From the NCBI GenBank assembly GCA_022823105.1, contig JAJDXU010000037.1:1-6797 (forward strand): a stretch of DNA of 6,797 bases, given 5' to 3'. Shown here piece after piece: positions 1 through 6,797 of the stretch. The stretch's first letter is position 1; every line of letters starts with the position of its first letter. The notes under the pieces were generated by a model. The model ran no database searches. It saw only the letters and a program-made list of their open reading frames with translations, and was not told where the DNA came from. A program made the translations under genes and the position numbers. This DNA is from Dehalococcoidia bacterium (lineage in GTDB: Bacteria; Chloroflexota; Dehalococcoidia; Lucifugimonadales; UBA3495).

Positions 1-947
<947 letters not shown>

Positions 948-954
<7 letters not shown>

Positions 955-1943
955 AACCAATAACTACTTGCCCTGTTTGGGGAACAAGATTCGAGGCTAA
1001 AGGAACCTATGACCCAGAGACGAAAACCTACGAAGTGGATGAGTCGACACGCACTTTCGCAGGTTACAGAATCACGAAGGCAATGCTTGACCTCTTCGTC
1101 AAGCCGATGTCGGACAGCAGAAAGGCTCAGCTTACCACCTGGCTTATTGACCGATGCCTTCGCGGCGATGACCGGCCCGAAATTACATCTGGGGTGATCG
1201 CTAGTTTGCGGCGCAATACACCTCTCCCGGTACATGTGCGAGCAGATAGGCTGCTAAGGCTCATTTCCTTGGCAGCAAGGGCTAACCGTAATCGGCTGGG
1301 ACAATTCTTGAGAATCGAACCGAATTGGTGCGAGGGACTTGCCTGGTCTGAGTCAACAGTCCAATCTGACGTCGAATACCTATTAGCCTACCTAGAAAAG
1401 AACGGCTGGTTGGAAAGCGACCCGTTCGGCCCTGGGATTGGGCCGGATGTACGTTGGAGAGTGTCGGTCGAAGGTCATACCAGAGTGGACGAACTTCAAC
1501 GTGAAGACAACGCTATGGTCTCATCTCAATCTTTCGTTGCCATGTGGTTTCACGAAAGCACCACAGAGGCTTTCGTGAAGGGTATCGAACCAGCCATAGT
1601 GGGAGCAGGGTATAAACCACTGCGGATTGACCGAAAGGAGCACATCAACAAGATTGACGACGAAATCATCGCCGAGATCAGGCGATCGAGATTCTTGGTG
1701 GCAGACTTTACGCAGGGTCAGGATGGGGCAAGAGGCGGTGTTTACTACGAGGCAGGATTCGCCCATGGCCTTGGCATACCGGTCATATTCACTTGTCGCA
1801 AGGATGCCGTAGAAACCCTGCATTTCGACACCAATCACTATAACCACATCGTTTGGAACACTTCCGAAGAACTGCGTGAAAGCCTGAAGAATCGTATCTT
1901 GGCCGTCATCGGCGAAGGACCAGAGCCGCACGGGAGTTCTTGA
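948..1943 (+). CDS. Winged-helix plus nucleoside 2-deoxyribosyltransferase/TIR-fold protein, putative defence enzyme
   Basis: A 331-residue protein whose exact function is unknown. Residues 196-305 resemble the nucleoside 2-deoxyribosyltransferase/TIR-like fold. They contain a first strand SFVAMWF, IDRKEH...KIDDEIIAEI (227-243), a strand FLVADFT (249-255), and GGVYYEAGFAHGLGIPVIF (263-281). Glu268 in YYEAGFA matches the position of the catalytic glutamate that attacks N-glycosidic bonds in deoxyribosyltransferases and NAD-cleaving TIR enzymes. Residues about 95-185 read as a winged-helix-like region (STVQSDVEYLLAYLEKNGWL, then a WRVSVEG wing). The N-terminus has CPVWGT (8-13), like a CPxCGT zinc knuckle with the second Cys replaced by Trp. 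The start is ATG 948, with GGAG at 935-938 as ribosome site; it overlaps the hsdS stop by seven bases, so translational coupling is likely. The inferred role is sensing or processing a nucleotide or NAD during defence. No signal peptide or membrane segment is seen. The fold is fairly sure; the substrate is not known. Confidence 0.75.
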
Positions 1944-1996
1944 TAAATCGGCTGCCGAGGCCACTGCCCCTGAATGGCTTGGCACTCTCGGCCGGC

Positions 1997-2002
1997 AAGG
2001 AG
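1997..2002 (+). promoter_or_regulatory. Ribosome binding site deciding the TIR-like gene start
   Basis: AAGGAG lies 12 bases before ATG 2015. The spacing is slightly long, but it is the only good Shine-Dalgarno match nearby. It supports ATG 2015 over an in-frame TTG at 1940, whose extra 25 residues look non-conserved. Confidence 0.55.
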
Positions 2003-2014
2003 AACAATCGAAAG

Positions 2015-2404
2015 ATGACCACCAAGGGTGTTTTCATCAGTTTTGACTACGACCACGATAACGACCTACGGGGCAATTTGGTCGCACAAGCCAAAGATCC
2101 CGAATCGCCGTTCAGCATCACGGATTGGTCGGTACAGCATAAGATCGACGAGAATTGGCGAAGGGACGTCCGTGAACGTATTCGCAGGGCGGACCTCACC
2201 ATCGTGATTTGCGGGGAGCATACGCACGACGCGCCTGGGGTAGCGGCTGAAATCACCATCGCCCGCGAAGAAGGCAAGCCGTACTTTCTGCTGAAAGGGC
2301 GGAGACGAAAGACTTGCACCAAACCGGCGATGACACTCAGGACCGACGAAATGCACAGTTGGACTTGGGAAAATCTCAGGCGCCTAATTGCGGGAGCGGC
2401 GTAA
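2015..2404 (+). CDS. ThsB-type TIR-like domain protein (MTH538/DUF1863 family, PF08937-like)
   Basis: A 129-residue single-domain protein, typical in length for this family. Landmarks: strand 1 with the acidic motif VFISFDYDHDNDL (6-18); SPFSITDWSV (31-40); the helix VRERIRRADL (52-61); the strand TIVICGEHTH (62-71); GVAAEITIAREEGKPYFLL (75-93); and WTWENLRRLI (116-125). Glu79 in GVAAEI is the candidate active-site acid of the TIR-like fold. Known for the family: in Thoeris systems, ThsB proteins with this fold sense phage and make an NAD-derived nucleotide signal for a partner effector. Inferred here: a similar signalling or NAD-consuming role. No SIR2-SLOG ThsA is in the window. The nearest possible effector is the membrane protein that starts three bases after this stop. 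I use ATG 2015 because the protein then begins directly at the first conserved strand and has AAGGAG upstream. GC (30/60 in 2041-2100) is lower than in hsdR. The family call is strong; the biochemical activity is untested. Confidence 0.85.
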   Translation: MTTKGVFISFDYDHDNDLRGNLVAQAKDPESPFSITDWSVQHKIDENWRRDVRERIRRADLTIVICGEHTHDAPGVAAEITIAREEGKPYFLLKGRRRKTCTKPAMTLRTDEMHSWTWENLRRLIAGAA

Positions 2405-2407
2405 CTG

Positions 2408-2911
2408 ATGTCCAGTGGGTCGGGAAATAGTCTGTTCCAATTCACGGGAGAAGACTATGAAGGCTCGTTCAAGGCCGACCTGCTGGAGCAGTACAAGCTC
2501 TACGTGCAGTCGGCTGAGAACGTCAGCGCACGTCGGGTTCAGTCAAGCCGTTACCTGCTGACCCTCAATGCCGCCCTGATCGCCTTGTACGGATTCCAGT
2601 CGGCGGGCTTCGGCCAGAGTTACTGGGCGCTGGTCGTTCCAATCGTAGGGATAGCCGTATCTCTGCTATGGTACTTGATCATCGAGTCGCACGCGAACCT
2701 CAACAAGGTGAAGTTCGACATCATCCACGAGTTTGAGCAGCACTTGCCCGCGGCCATGTACCGGTACGAATGGCGATTAGCGGAAGAAGGCAGGGGCAAG
2801 TCCTACCGCGCCGTGACCGCCATAGAGAAATGGATTCCGATCCCGTTTGCCATCCTTCACGTTGTGCTGGGAATTTTCATTGTCCTTTCACTCATTGGGA
2901 TTCTGGCCTGA
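2408..2911 (+). CDS. Small three-helix membrane protein, RipA-/SLATT-like putative effector
   Basis: A 167-residue protein with a soluble N-terminus. An amphipathic helix carries LLEQYKLYVQSAENVSARR (25-43). Three hydrophobic segments follow, at about 48-66, 72-92 and 143-166. Between the second and third is a cytoplasmic-looking, charged helical stretch with LNKVKFDIIHEFEQHLPAAM (98-117) and YRYEWRL. The pattern (Y-K-x-Y near an N-terminal helix, RR before the first membrane segment, a KF-x-I-I-x-x-x-E-x-x-LP motif, then a Y-x-x-EW motif) recalls small bacterial membrane proteins annotated as RipA-family octameric proteins. It also recalls the SLATT-type membrane effectors described with nucleotide-signalling systems; I could not test either assignment. 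It starts three bases after the TIR-like stop, so the two are almost surely co-translated. The inferred role is a pore or membrane-disrupting effector controlled by the TIR-like partner. No signal peptide is seen. Membrane topology is clear; the function is a hypothesis. Confidence 0.65.
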   Translation: MSSGSGNSLFQFTGEDYEGSFKADLLEQYKLYVQSAENVSARRVQSSRYLLTLNAALIALYGFQSAGFGQSYWALVVPIVGIAVSLLWYLIIESHANLNKVKFDIIHEFEQHLPAAMYRYEWRLAEEGRGKSYRAVTAIEKWIPIPFAILHVVLGIFIVLSLIGILA

Positions 2912-2934
2912 TTACGTGCAATGACCACCTTCAC

Positions 2935-2949
2935 CGAAGCCGACGTTGA
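2935..2949 (+). repeat. 15-base direct repeat, copy 1 (flanks the toxin-antitoxin cassette)
   Basis: CGAAGCCGACGTTGA is identical at 2935-2949 and 3581-3595, 646 bases apart. Both lie in the same reading frame of hsdR-like starts, so this is the core of a longer diverged repeat (2921-2959 and 3567-3605) and not a chance match. Confidence 0.8.
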
Positions 2950-2960
2950 TACAGCAGCAC

Positions 2961-2964
2961 GAGG
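2961..2964 (+). promoter_or_regulatory. Ribosome binding site of the DUF433 gene
   Basis: GAGG ends nine bases before ATG 2974, against three bases before ATG 2968 and none before TTG 2965. This spacing favours ATG 2974, which also gives the usual family start MDWRDYI. Confidence 0.55.
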
Positions 2965-2973
2965 TTGATGACG

Positions 2974-3201
2974 ATGGACTGGAGAGACTATATTTCATCT
3001 GACCCAATGATATGCCACGGGAAGGCGTGCATAACCGGCACGAGGGTTATGGTGACCGTCATCCTCGACAGCCTGGCCGATGGCCTGAGCACCAAAGAGA
3101 TCGTCGCGCACTACCCCTCGGTTTCGGAAGAAGCGGTGCAGGCATCCTTGCTCTACGCCGCCGAGTTGGCCAAAGAGCGGATCCTGCCGCTGGGCGCATA
3201 G
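2974..3201 (+). CDS. DUF433 family antitoxin
   Basis: A 75-residue protein from ATG 2974, the normal size for DUF433. It begins MDWRDYISSDP, then has CHGKACITGTRVMV (about 14-27), a helix ILDSLADGLSTKEIV, HYPSVSEEAVQASLLYAAEL, and a short tail ending RILPLGA. These are the hallmark motifs of DUF433, a small helix-turn-helix-like family nearly always paired with a DUF5615 PIN-like protein. In such pairs DUF433 is taken to be the antitoxin, which binds the partner and probably its own DNA. Here the partner begins eight bases after this stop. In-frame starts at TTG 2965 and ATG 2968 would add two or three residues and are less well spaced from GAGG at 2961. It follows an hsdR-like relic whose stop overlaps ATG 2968, so coupling to upstream translation is possible. 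Whether the pair is autoregulated cannot be told from the sequence. Confidence 0.88.
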   Translation: MDWRDYISSDPMICHGKACITGTRVMVTVILDSLADGLSTKEIVAHYPSVSEEAVQASLLYAAELAKERILPLGA

Positions 3202-3209
3202 GAATCTCA

Positions 3210-3563
3210 GTGCGGTTCAAACTGGACGAGAACTTGTCCCCGACGATTGCCGGGTTGTTGGCAGAAGCCGGTCACGACGCCGCTACCGTTGCGGAGCAAG
3301 GATTGGCTGGGGCTGAAGACCCGGACATTGCCTCGGTGTGCCTGGACGAAGGCCGAATCTTGCTCACCCTCGACTTGGACTTCGCGGATGTCAGAGCGTA
3401 TCCGCCACATCGCTACCCCGGTTTGATCGTCCTGTGCATCAGTAATCAATCTCCAAGACGGCAGTTGGAAGTGGTTTCCAGAATATTGCCGAATTTGTCC
3501 GGCTGCTCTCTTCGGGGGCAGCTTTGGGTCGTGGAAGATTCGCGTATCCGAATCCGGGAGTAA
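3210..3563 (+). CDS. DUF5615 PIN-like toxin, probable RNase
   Basis: A 117-residue protein from GTG 3210, with AGGA at 3200-3203 as ribosome site overlapping the antitoxin's stop. It opens RFKLDENLSP, the characteristic DUF5615 start (Asp6, Glu7). It continues with GHDAATVAEQGLAGAEDPDI (21-40) and the second acidic motif LLTLDLDFADVRAYPPHRYPG (51-71), where Asp55, Asp57 and Asp60 can supply metal ligands. PIN-like enzymes with such acidic clusters are metal-dependent ribonucleases. In toxin-antitoxin pairs they are held inactive by the small partner, here the DUF433 protein just upstream. All the acidic motifs I expect are present, so the toxin looks intact. The stop TAA (3561-3563) is three bases from the hsdR start, and the hsdR ribosome site lies inside this gene's last codons. 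Longer starts in this frame (for example ATG 3012) overlap the antitoxin gene and add non-conserved sequence. RNase activity is inferred from family. Confidence 0.85.
   Translation: MRFKLDENLSPTIAGLLAEAGHDAATVAEQGLAGAEDPDIASVCLDEGRILLTLDLDFADVRAYPPHRYPGLIVLCISNQSPRRQLEVVSRILPNLSGCSLRGQLWVVEDSRIRIRE
3556..3560 (+). promoter_or_regulatory. Ribosome binding site of hsdR
   Basis: GGGAG sits six bases before ATG 3567 and lies within the end of the toxin gene, just ahead of its TAA. hsdR translation is therefore likely coupled to the toxin gene, and no separate promoter is visible between them. Confidence 0.65.
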
Positions 3564-3566
3564 CTT

Positions 3567-6500
3567 ATGGTCACTCTCAACGAAGCCGACGTTGAATCCG
3601 CCGCGCTGGCGTGGCTCGCCGGCCTCGGCTGGCAGGTGGCCCATGGGCCGGAGATTGCGCCGGATGCGCAGGGCGCGGAGCGACCCGACTACGGGCAGGT
3701 AGTCTTGGAGGGGCGGCTGCGTGATGCGCTGGCCAAGCTGAATGCCGACCTCCCAGGCTCGGCCCTGGACGATGCCTTGCGCCGGCTCAACCATCCCGAA
3801 GGAGCGACGCGGGAAGCACGCAACCGCGCCTTTCACCGGATGCTGGTCAACGGCGTTACGGTGGAATATCGGGCCGAGGACGGTAATATCCGGGGCGATC
3901 AGGTCCAGCTCGTTGACTTTGACCACCCGGCCAACAACGACTGCTTGGCAGTCAACCAGTTCACCGTCGCCGAAAGCCGGAACACTCGCCGCCCCGATGT
4001 CGTGCTGTTCCTCAACGGCCTGCCCCTGGGCGTCATCGAACTGAAAAATCCTGCCGACGAGGACGCCACCATCTGGACGGCCTGGCAGCAGCTCCAGACC
4101 TACCAGGCCGAACTCCCCACTCTCTTCTCAATGAACGAGCTGCTGATAGTATCCGATGGGTTGGAGGCCCGTATCGGCGTCCTCGGCGCCGGCCGGGAGT
4201 GGTTCAAGCCCTGGCGCACCATTACCGGTGAAACCTTGGCCGATGCCGGCCTCGCCGAGTTGCAGGTTCTCCTGGAGGGGGTTTGCCACCCGGAACGTTT
4301 CCTGGCTCTGATTCGGGAGTTCGCCGTCTTCGACGACGACGGCAGCGGCCGGTTGGTCAAGAAGCTGGCCGGCTACCACCAGTTCCACGCCGTTCGCGCC
4401 GCCGTTGGCGAAACCCTGCGGGCGGCGCAACTGCAAAGGGAGCGTGGGATCCCTGCGAGGCCAGTTCGCGGCCGTTATGAAACGGGAGGCCGGCCGGGCG
4501 GCGACCCCGGCGACCGGCGCATCGGGGTGGTCTGGCACACCCAGGGGTCGGGCAAGAGCCTGACCATGGCCTTCTACGCCGGGGCTATCGTCCGCGAGCC
4601 GGCCATGGAAAACCCCACCATCGTGGTCCTCACCGACCGCAACGACCTGGACGACCAACTCTTCACCACCTTCTCCCGCTGCCAGGATTTGCTGCGTCAG
4701 CCGCCGGTACAGGCGGAAAGCCGGGCCGACCTGCGGGAGAAATTATCAGTGGCATCCGGCGGCGTGGTGTTCACCACTATCCAGAAGTTCTTTCCCGAGG
4801 AACGGGGCGACACCTATCCCACCTTGTCGGAGCGGCGCAATATCGTGGTCATCGCCGACGAAGCCCACCGCAGCCAGTACGACTTCGTTGACGGTTTCGC
4901 CCGGCACATGCGGGACGCCCTGCCCAACGCTTCCTTCGTTGGCTTCACCGGCACGCCCATCGAGTTGGAAGACGCCAACACCCGGGCCGTATTCGGCGAC
5001 TACATCAGCATCTACGACATTCAGCGCTCAGTTGAGGACGGGGCCACCGTTCCCATCCACTACGAAAGCCGCCTGGCCAAGCTGGAATTGGATGATGCCG
5101 AGCGGCCCGCCATAGACCCTGACTTTGAGGAGGCCACCGAGGGCGAGGAAATTGAGCGCAAGGAGCGTCTAAAAACCAAATGGGCGCAGTTGGAGGCTAT
5201 CGTCGGCGCTGAGAACCGGGCCAAACAAATCGCCCAGGACATCGTTGACCACTTTGAGCAGCGCCTGGAAGCCCTGGACGGTAAGGCGATGGTGGTGTGC
5301 ATGAGCCGGCGCATCTGCGTTGACCTCTACAACGAACTCGTCCGCCTGCGCCCGGATTGGCATGACGATGCCGACGACAAGGGCGCCATCAAGGTAGTGA
5401 TGACCGGCTCTGCTTCCGACCCAACCGAGTGGCAGCAGCACGTGCGGAACAAAGCCCGGCGGGAAGCGCTGGGCAACCGCTTCCGCGACGCCGACGATCC
5501 CTTCCGCATCGTGCTGGTGCGGGATATGTGGCTGACCGGCTTCGACGCGCCCAGCCTGCACACCATGTACCTGGACAAGCCAATGCGCGGCCATGGATTG
5601 ATGCAGGCCATCGCAAGGGTGAACCGGGTATTCAAGGACAAGCCCGGCGGCCTGGTGGTGGACTACCTGGGTCTGGCCAACGACCTGCGGCAGGCGCTGG
5701 TGACCTACACGGAGAGCGGCGGCACCGGGCGCACGGCCATAGACAAGGAAGAGGCAGTGGCGGTTATGCTGGAGAAGCACGAAGTCTGCTGCGCACTGTT
5801 TCATGGATTCGATTGGTCGAAATGGACGACCGGAGCGCCGGCGGAACGGTTGGGGCTGCTTCCTACCGCCCAGGAGCGCATCCTGGCCCAGGAAAACGGC
5901 AAGGACCGTTGCATTACAGCGGTCAGGGACCTGTCCCAGGCCTTCGCCCTGGCCGTGCCTCACACAGAAACTTTTCGCATCCGGGACGACGTGGGATTCT
6001 TCCAAGCGGTTCGGGCGGCGTTGAGCAAGCGGGCGGCCGGCGAGGCTCGACCGGAAGAGGACCTGGACCTGGCGGTGCGCCAGATCGTTTCCCGCGCGGT
6101 GGCGTCGGAAGGGGTACTGGACATCTTCGCCGCCGCCGGGTTGGACAAGCCCGACATTTCGGTCTTGTCTGAGGAGTTCTTGGCCGAGGTGCAGGGGATG
6201 CCCCAACGCAACTTGGCGGTTGAGCTGCTGCAAAAGCTGCTCCGGGGCGAAGTGGCTACCCGCCGCCGCGCCAACGTGGTGCAAGCCCGTTCCTTCGCTG
6301 AGATGCTGGAACAAACCCTGCGCCGCTATCAGAACCGTGCCATTGAGGCGGCGCAGGTCATCGAGGAACTGATCCAACTGGCGAGGGAGATGCGCGAGGC
6401 GAGTGCACGGGGCGAAAGGATGGGTCTGACCGATGATGAACTGGCTTTCTACGACGCCCTGGAAACCAACGACAGTGCCGTGCAAGTTCTGGGCGACGAA

Positions 6501-6713
6501 ACGCTCGGCTCTATTGCCCGCGAGTTGGTGCAAACCGTTCGGAATAACGTAACCATCGACTGGACGCTGAGAGAGAACGTGCGGGCGCAACTCCGCGTCC
6601 TGGTGCGCCGTATCCTGCGCAAACATGGCTACCCGCCCGACAAGCAGGAGAAGGCGACGCTTACCGTGTTGGAGCAGGCCGAAGCGTTGTCAGAGGGCTG
6701 GGCTGCGGCCTGA
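3567..6713 (+). CDS. hsdR: Type I restriction enzyme motor/nuclease subunit HsdR
   Basis: A complete 1048-residue HsdR, normal for the family. It uses ATP to pull DNA through the HsdR-HsdM-HsdS complex and cuts far from the target site. Order of domains: an N-terminal nuclease with the PD-(D/E)xK motif (Asp144 in RRPDVVLFLNG; Glu158 and Lys160 in VIELKNP); superfamily 2 translocase with Walker A HTQGSGKS (324-331, Lys330), VVLTDRNDLDDQL (353-365), Walker B box DEAH (431-434), TGTP (461-464), LTGFDAP (656-662) and motif VI QAIARVNR (680-687); and a C-terminal helical domain of DUF3387 type (about 905-1048; YQNRAIEAAQVIEELI and FYDALETND). All catalytic motifs are intact, so the enzyme should be active. 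A Gly/Arg/Pro-rich stretch at about 290-317, just before Walker A, seems longer than usual. The start ATG 3567 has GGGAG six bases upstream. Its first 13 codons are echoed at 2921-2959. Confidence 0.97.
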   Translation: MVTLNEADVESAALAWLAGLGWQVAHGPEIAPDAQGAERPDYGQVVLEGRLRDALAKLNADLPGSALDDALRRLNHPEGATREARNRAFHRMLVNGVTVEYRAEDGNIRGDQVQLVDFDHPANNDCLAVNQFTVAESRNTRRPDVVLFLNGLPLGVIELKNPADEDATIWTAWQQLQTYQAELPTLFSMNELLIVSDGLEARIGVLGAGREWFKPWRTITGETLADAGLAELQVLLEGVCHPERFLALIREFAVFDDDGSGRLVKKLAGYHQFHAVRAAVGETLRAAQLQRERGIPARPVRGRYETGGRPGGDPGDRRIGVVWHTQGSGKSLTMAFYAGAIVREPAMENPTIVVLTDRNDLDDQLFTTFSRCQDLLRQPPVQAESRADLREKLSVASGGVVFTTIQKFFPEERGDTYPTLSERRNIVVIADEAHRSQYDFVDGFARHMRDALPNASFVGFTGTPIELEDANTRAVFGDYISIYDIQRSVEDGATVPIHYESRLAKLELDDAERPAIDPDFEEATEGEEIERKERLKTKWAQLEAIVGAENRAKQIAQDIVDHFEQRLEALDGKAMVVCMSRRICVDLYNELVRLRPDWHDDADDKGAIKVVMTGSASDPTEWQQHVRNKARREALGNRFRDADDPFRIVLVRDMWLTGFDAPSLHTMYLDKPMRGHGLMQAIARVNRVFKDKPGGLVVDYLGLANDLRQALVTYTESGGTGRTAIDKEEAVAVMLEKHEVCCALFHGFDWSKWTTGAPAERLGLLPTAQERILAQENGKDRCITAVRDLSQAFALAVPHTETFRIRDDVGFFQAVRAALSKRAAGEARPEEDLDLAVRQIVSRAVASEGVLDIFAAAGLDKPDISVLSEEFLAEVQGMPQRNLAVELLQKLLRGEVATRRRANVVQARSFAEMLEQTLRRYQNRAIEAAQVIEELIQLAREMREASARGERMGLTDDELAFYDALETNDSAVQVLGDETLGSIARELVQTVRNNVTIDWTLRENVRAQLRVLVRRILRKHGYPPDKQEKATLTVLEQAEALSEGWAAA
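3581..3595 (+). repeat. 15-base direct repeat, copy 2 (in hsdR codons 5-10)
   Basis: Exact match to 2935-2949, in the same phase relative to each ATG (14 bases after the A of the start codon). The distance between copies equals the toxin-antitoxin cassette plus the repeat unit. Confidence 0.8.
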
Positions 6714-6797
6714 GTCGGGCCTCCGCAGATTGCGCGTGAGCTCGCGAAAGGTCACACGGAGCTTTCCAGCGCCTGCGGTCGGGAGGCGCGGCGGCCT
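6714..6797. other. Non-coding tail after hsdR, nothing supported
   Basis: These 84 GC-rich bases follow the hsdR stop. I see no convincing gene start with a ribosome site, no T-run typical of an intrinsic terminator, and no clear full hairpin before the window ends. Confidence 0.5.

Larger units (their letters stand above)
2921..2968 (+). pseudogene. Relic of an hsdR 5' end (15 codons then stop)
   Basis: ATG at 2921 opens a 15-codon frame reading MTTFTEADVDTAARG and ending at TGA 2966-2968. Its first 13 residues align without gaps to the start of the intact hsdR at 3567 (MVTLNEADVESAA): 8 of 13 residues and 29 of 39 bases match. Similarity stops at about 2959, where the antitoxin's upstream sequence begins. 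The relic also resembles the usual HsdR opening (M-T-x-F-T-E-x-x-V-E-x-A-A), so it is most likely the displaced beginning of an older hsdR allele. It could still be translated as a short leader, because its TGA overlaps an ATG in TGATG just before the antitoxin. No strong ribosome site precedes it. Confidence 0.6.

Noticed and set aside
1940..2014. TTG start at 1940 extending the TIR-like protein by 25 residues
   Set aside because: The extension has no resemblance to the family and the conserved first strand follows ATG 2015, which has AAGGAG upstream. Overlap with the previous stop alone is weak support.
3012..3209. Longer start (ATG 3012) for the DUF5615 protein
   Set aside because: It lies wholly over the DUF433 gene in another frame, and its added residues are Arg/Gly-rich out-of-frame translation. 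GTG 3210 gives the exact family start RFKLDENLSP.
5169..6626. Long reverse-strand open frame (485 codons) opposite hsdR
   Set aside because: It is antisense to a fully conserved HsdR, lacks recognisable domains, and is the kind of open frame GC-rich genes produce by codon bias.
6736..6797. Possible GTG start of a downstream gene, open to the window end
   Set aside because: Only about 20 codons are visible, with no ribosome site and no recognisable sequence.
6784..6797. Short inverted repeat AGGC/GCCT as a terminator
   Set aside because: A four-base stem at the very window edge with no T-run visible is not enough in such GC-rich sequence.

Overview
The window is a single-direction (+ strand) type I restriction-modification operon with a block of accessory genes between the specificity gene and the motor gene. 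In order it holds the 3' part of hsdS (1-954, cut by the window edge), a winged-helix plus nucleoside-deoxyribosyltransferase/TIR-fold protein (948-1943), a ThsB-type TIR-like protein (2015-2404), a small three-helix membrane protein (2408-2911), a 15-codon relic resembling the start of hsdR (2921-2968), a DUF433/DUF5615 antitoxin-toxin pair (2974-3563), and a complete hsdR (3567-6713). The last 84 bases hold nothing I can support. No hsdM is present; it is expected upstream of the window.

The organism is a bacterium (an archaeon is not excluded) with a GC-rich genome. Hand counts of single 60-base lines give 40/60 GC in hsdS (181-240) and 42/60 in hsdR (5461-5520), but 29/60 (1621-1680) and 30/60 (2041-2100) in the accessory genes. 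There is no rRNA, tRNA or housekeeping gene, so the taxon cannot be fixed.

How the parts may work together. HsdS and HsdR, with an off-window HsdM, form the DNA recognition, methylation and cleavage complex. Between them, three closely packed genes (possible nucleotide-processing enzyme, TIR-like enzyme, membrane protein) look like a second-line, Thoeris- or SLATT-like abortive module. In that model a TIR-type enzyme makes or destroys a nucleotide and a membrane protein acts as effector. This is inference; the domain resemblances are the evidence. The DUF433/DUF5615 pair would act as an addiction element or a further RNase effector.

The most unexpected sequence feature is that the toxin-antitoxin cassette is bracketed by two ungapped, diverged copies of the first 13 codons of hsdR (2921-2959 and 3567-3605; 29 of 39 bases and 8 of 13 residues identical, including a 15-base exact match). 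The cassette therefore appears to sit at the original hsdR start, with the present hsdR resuming after it.
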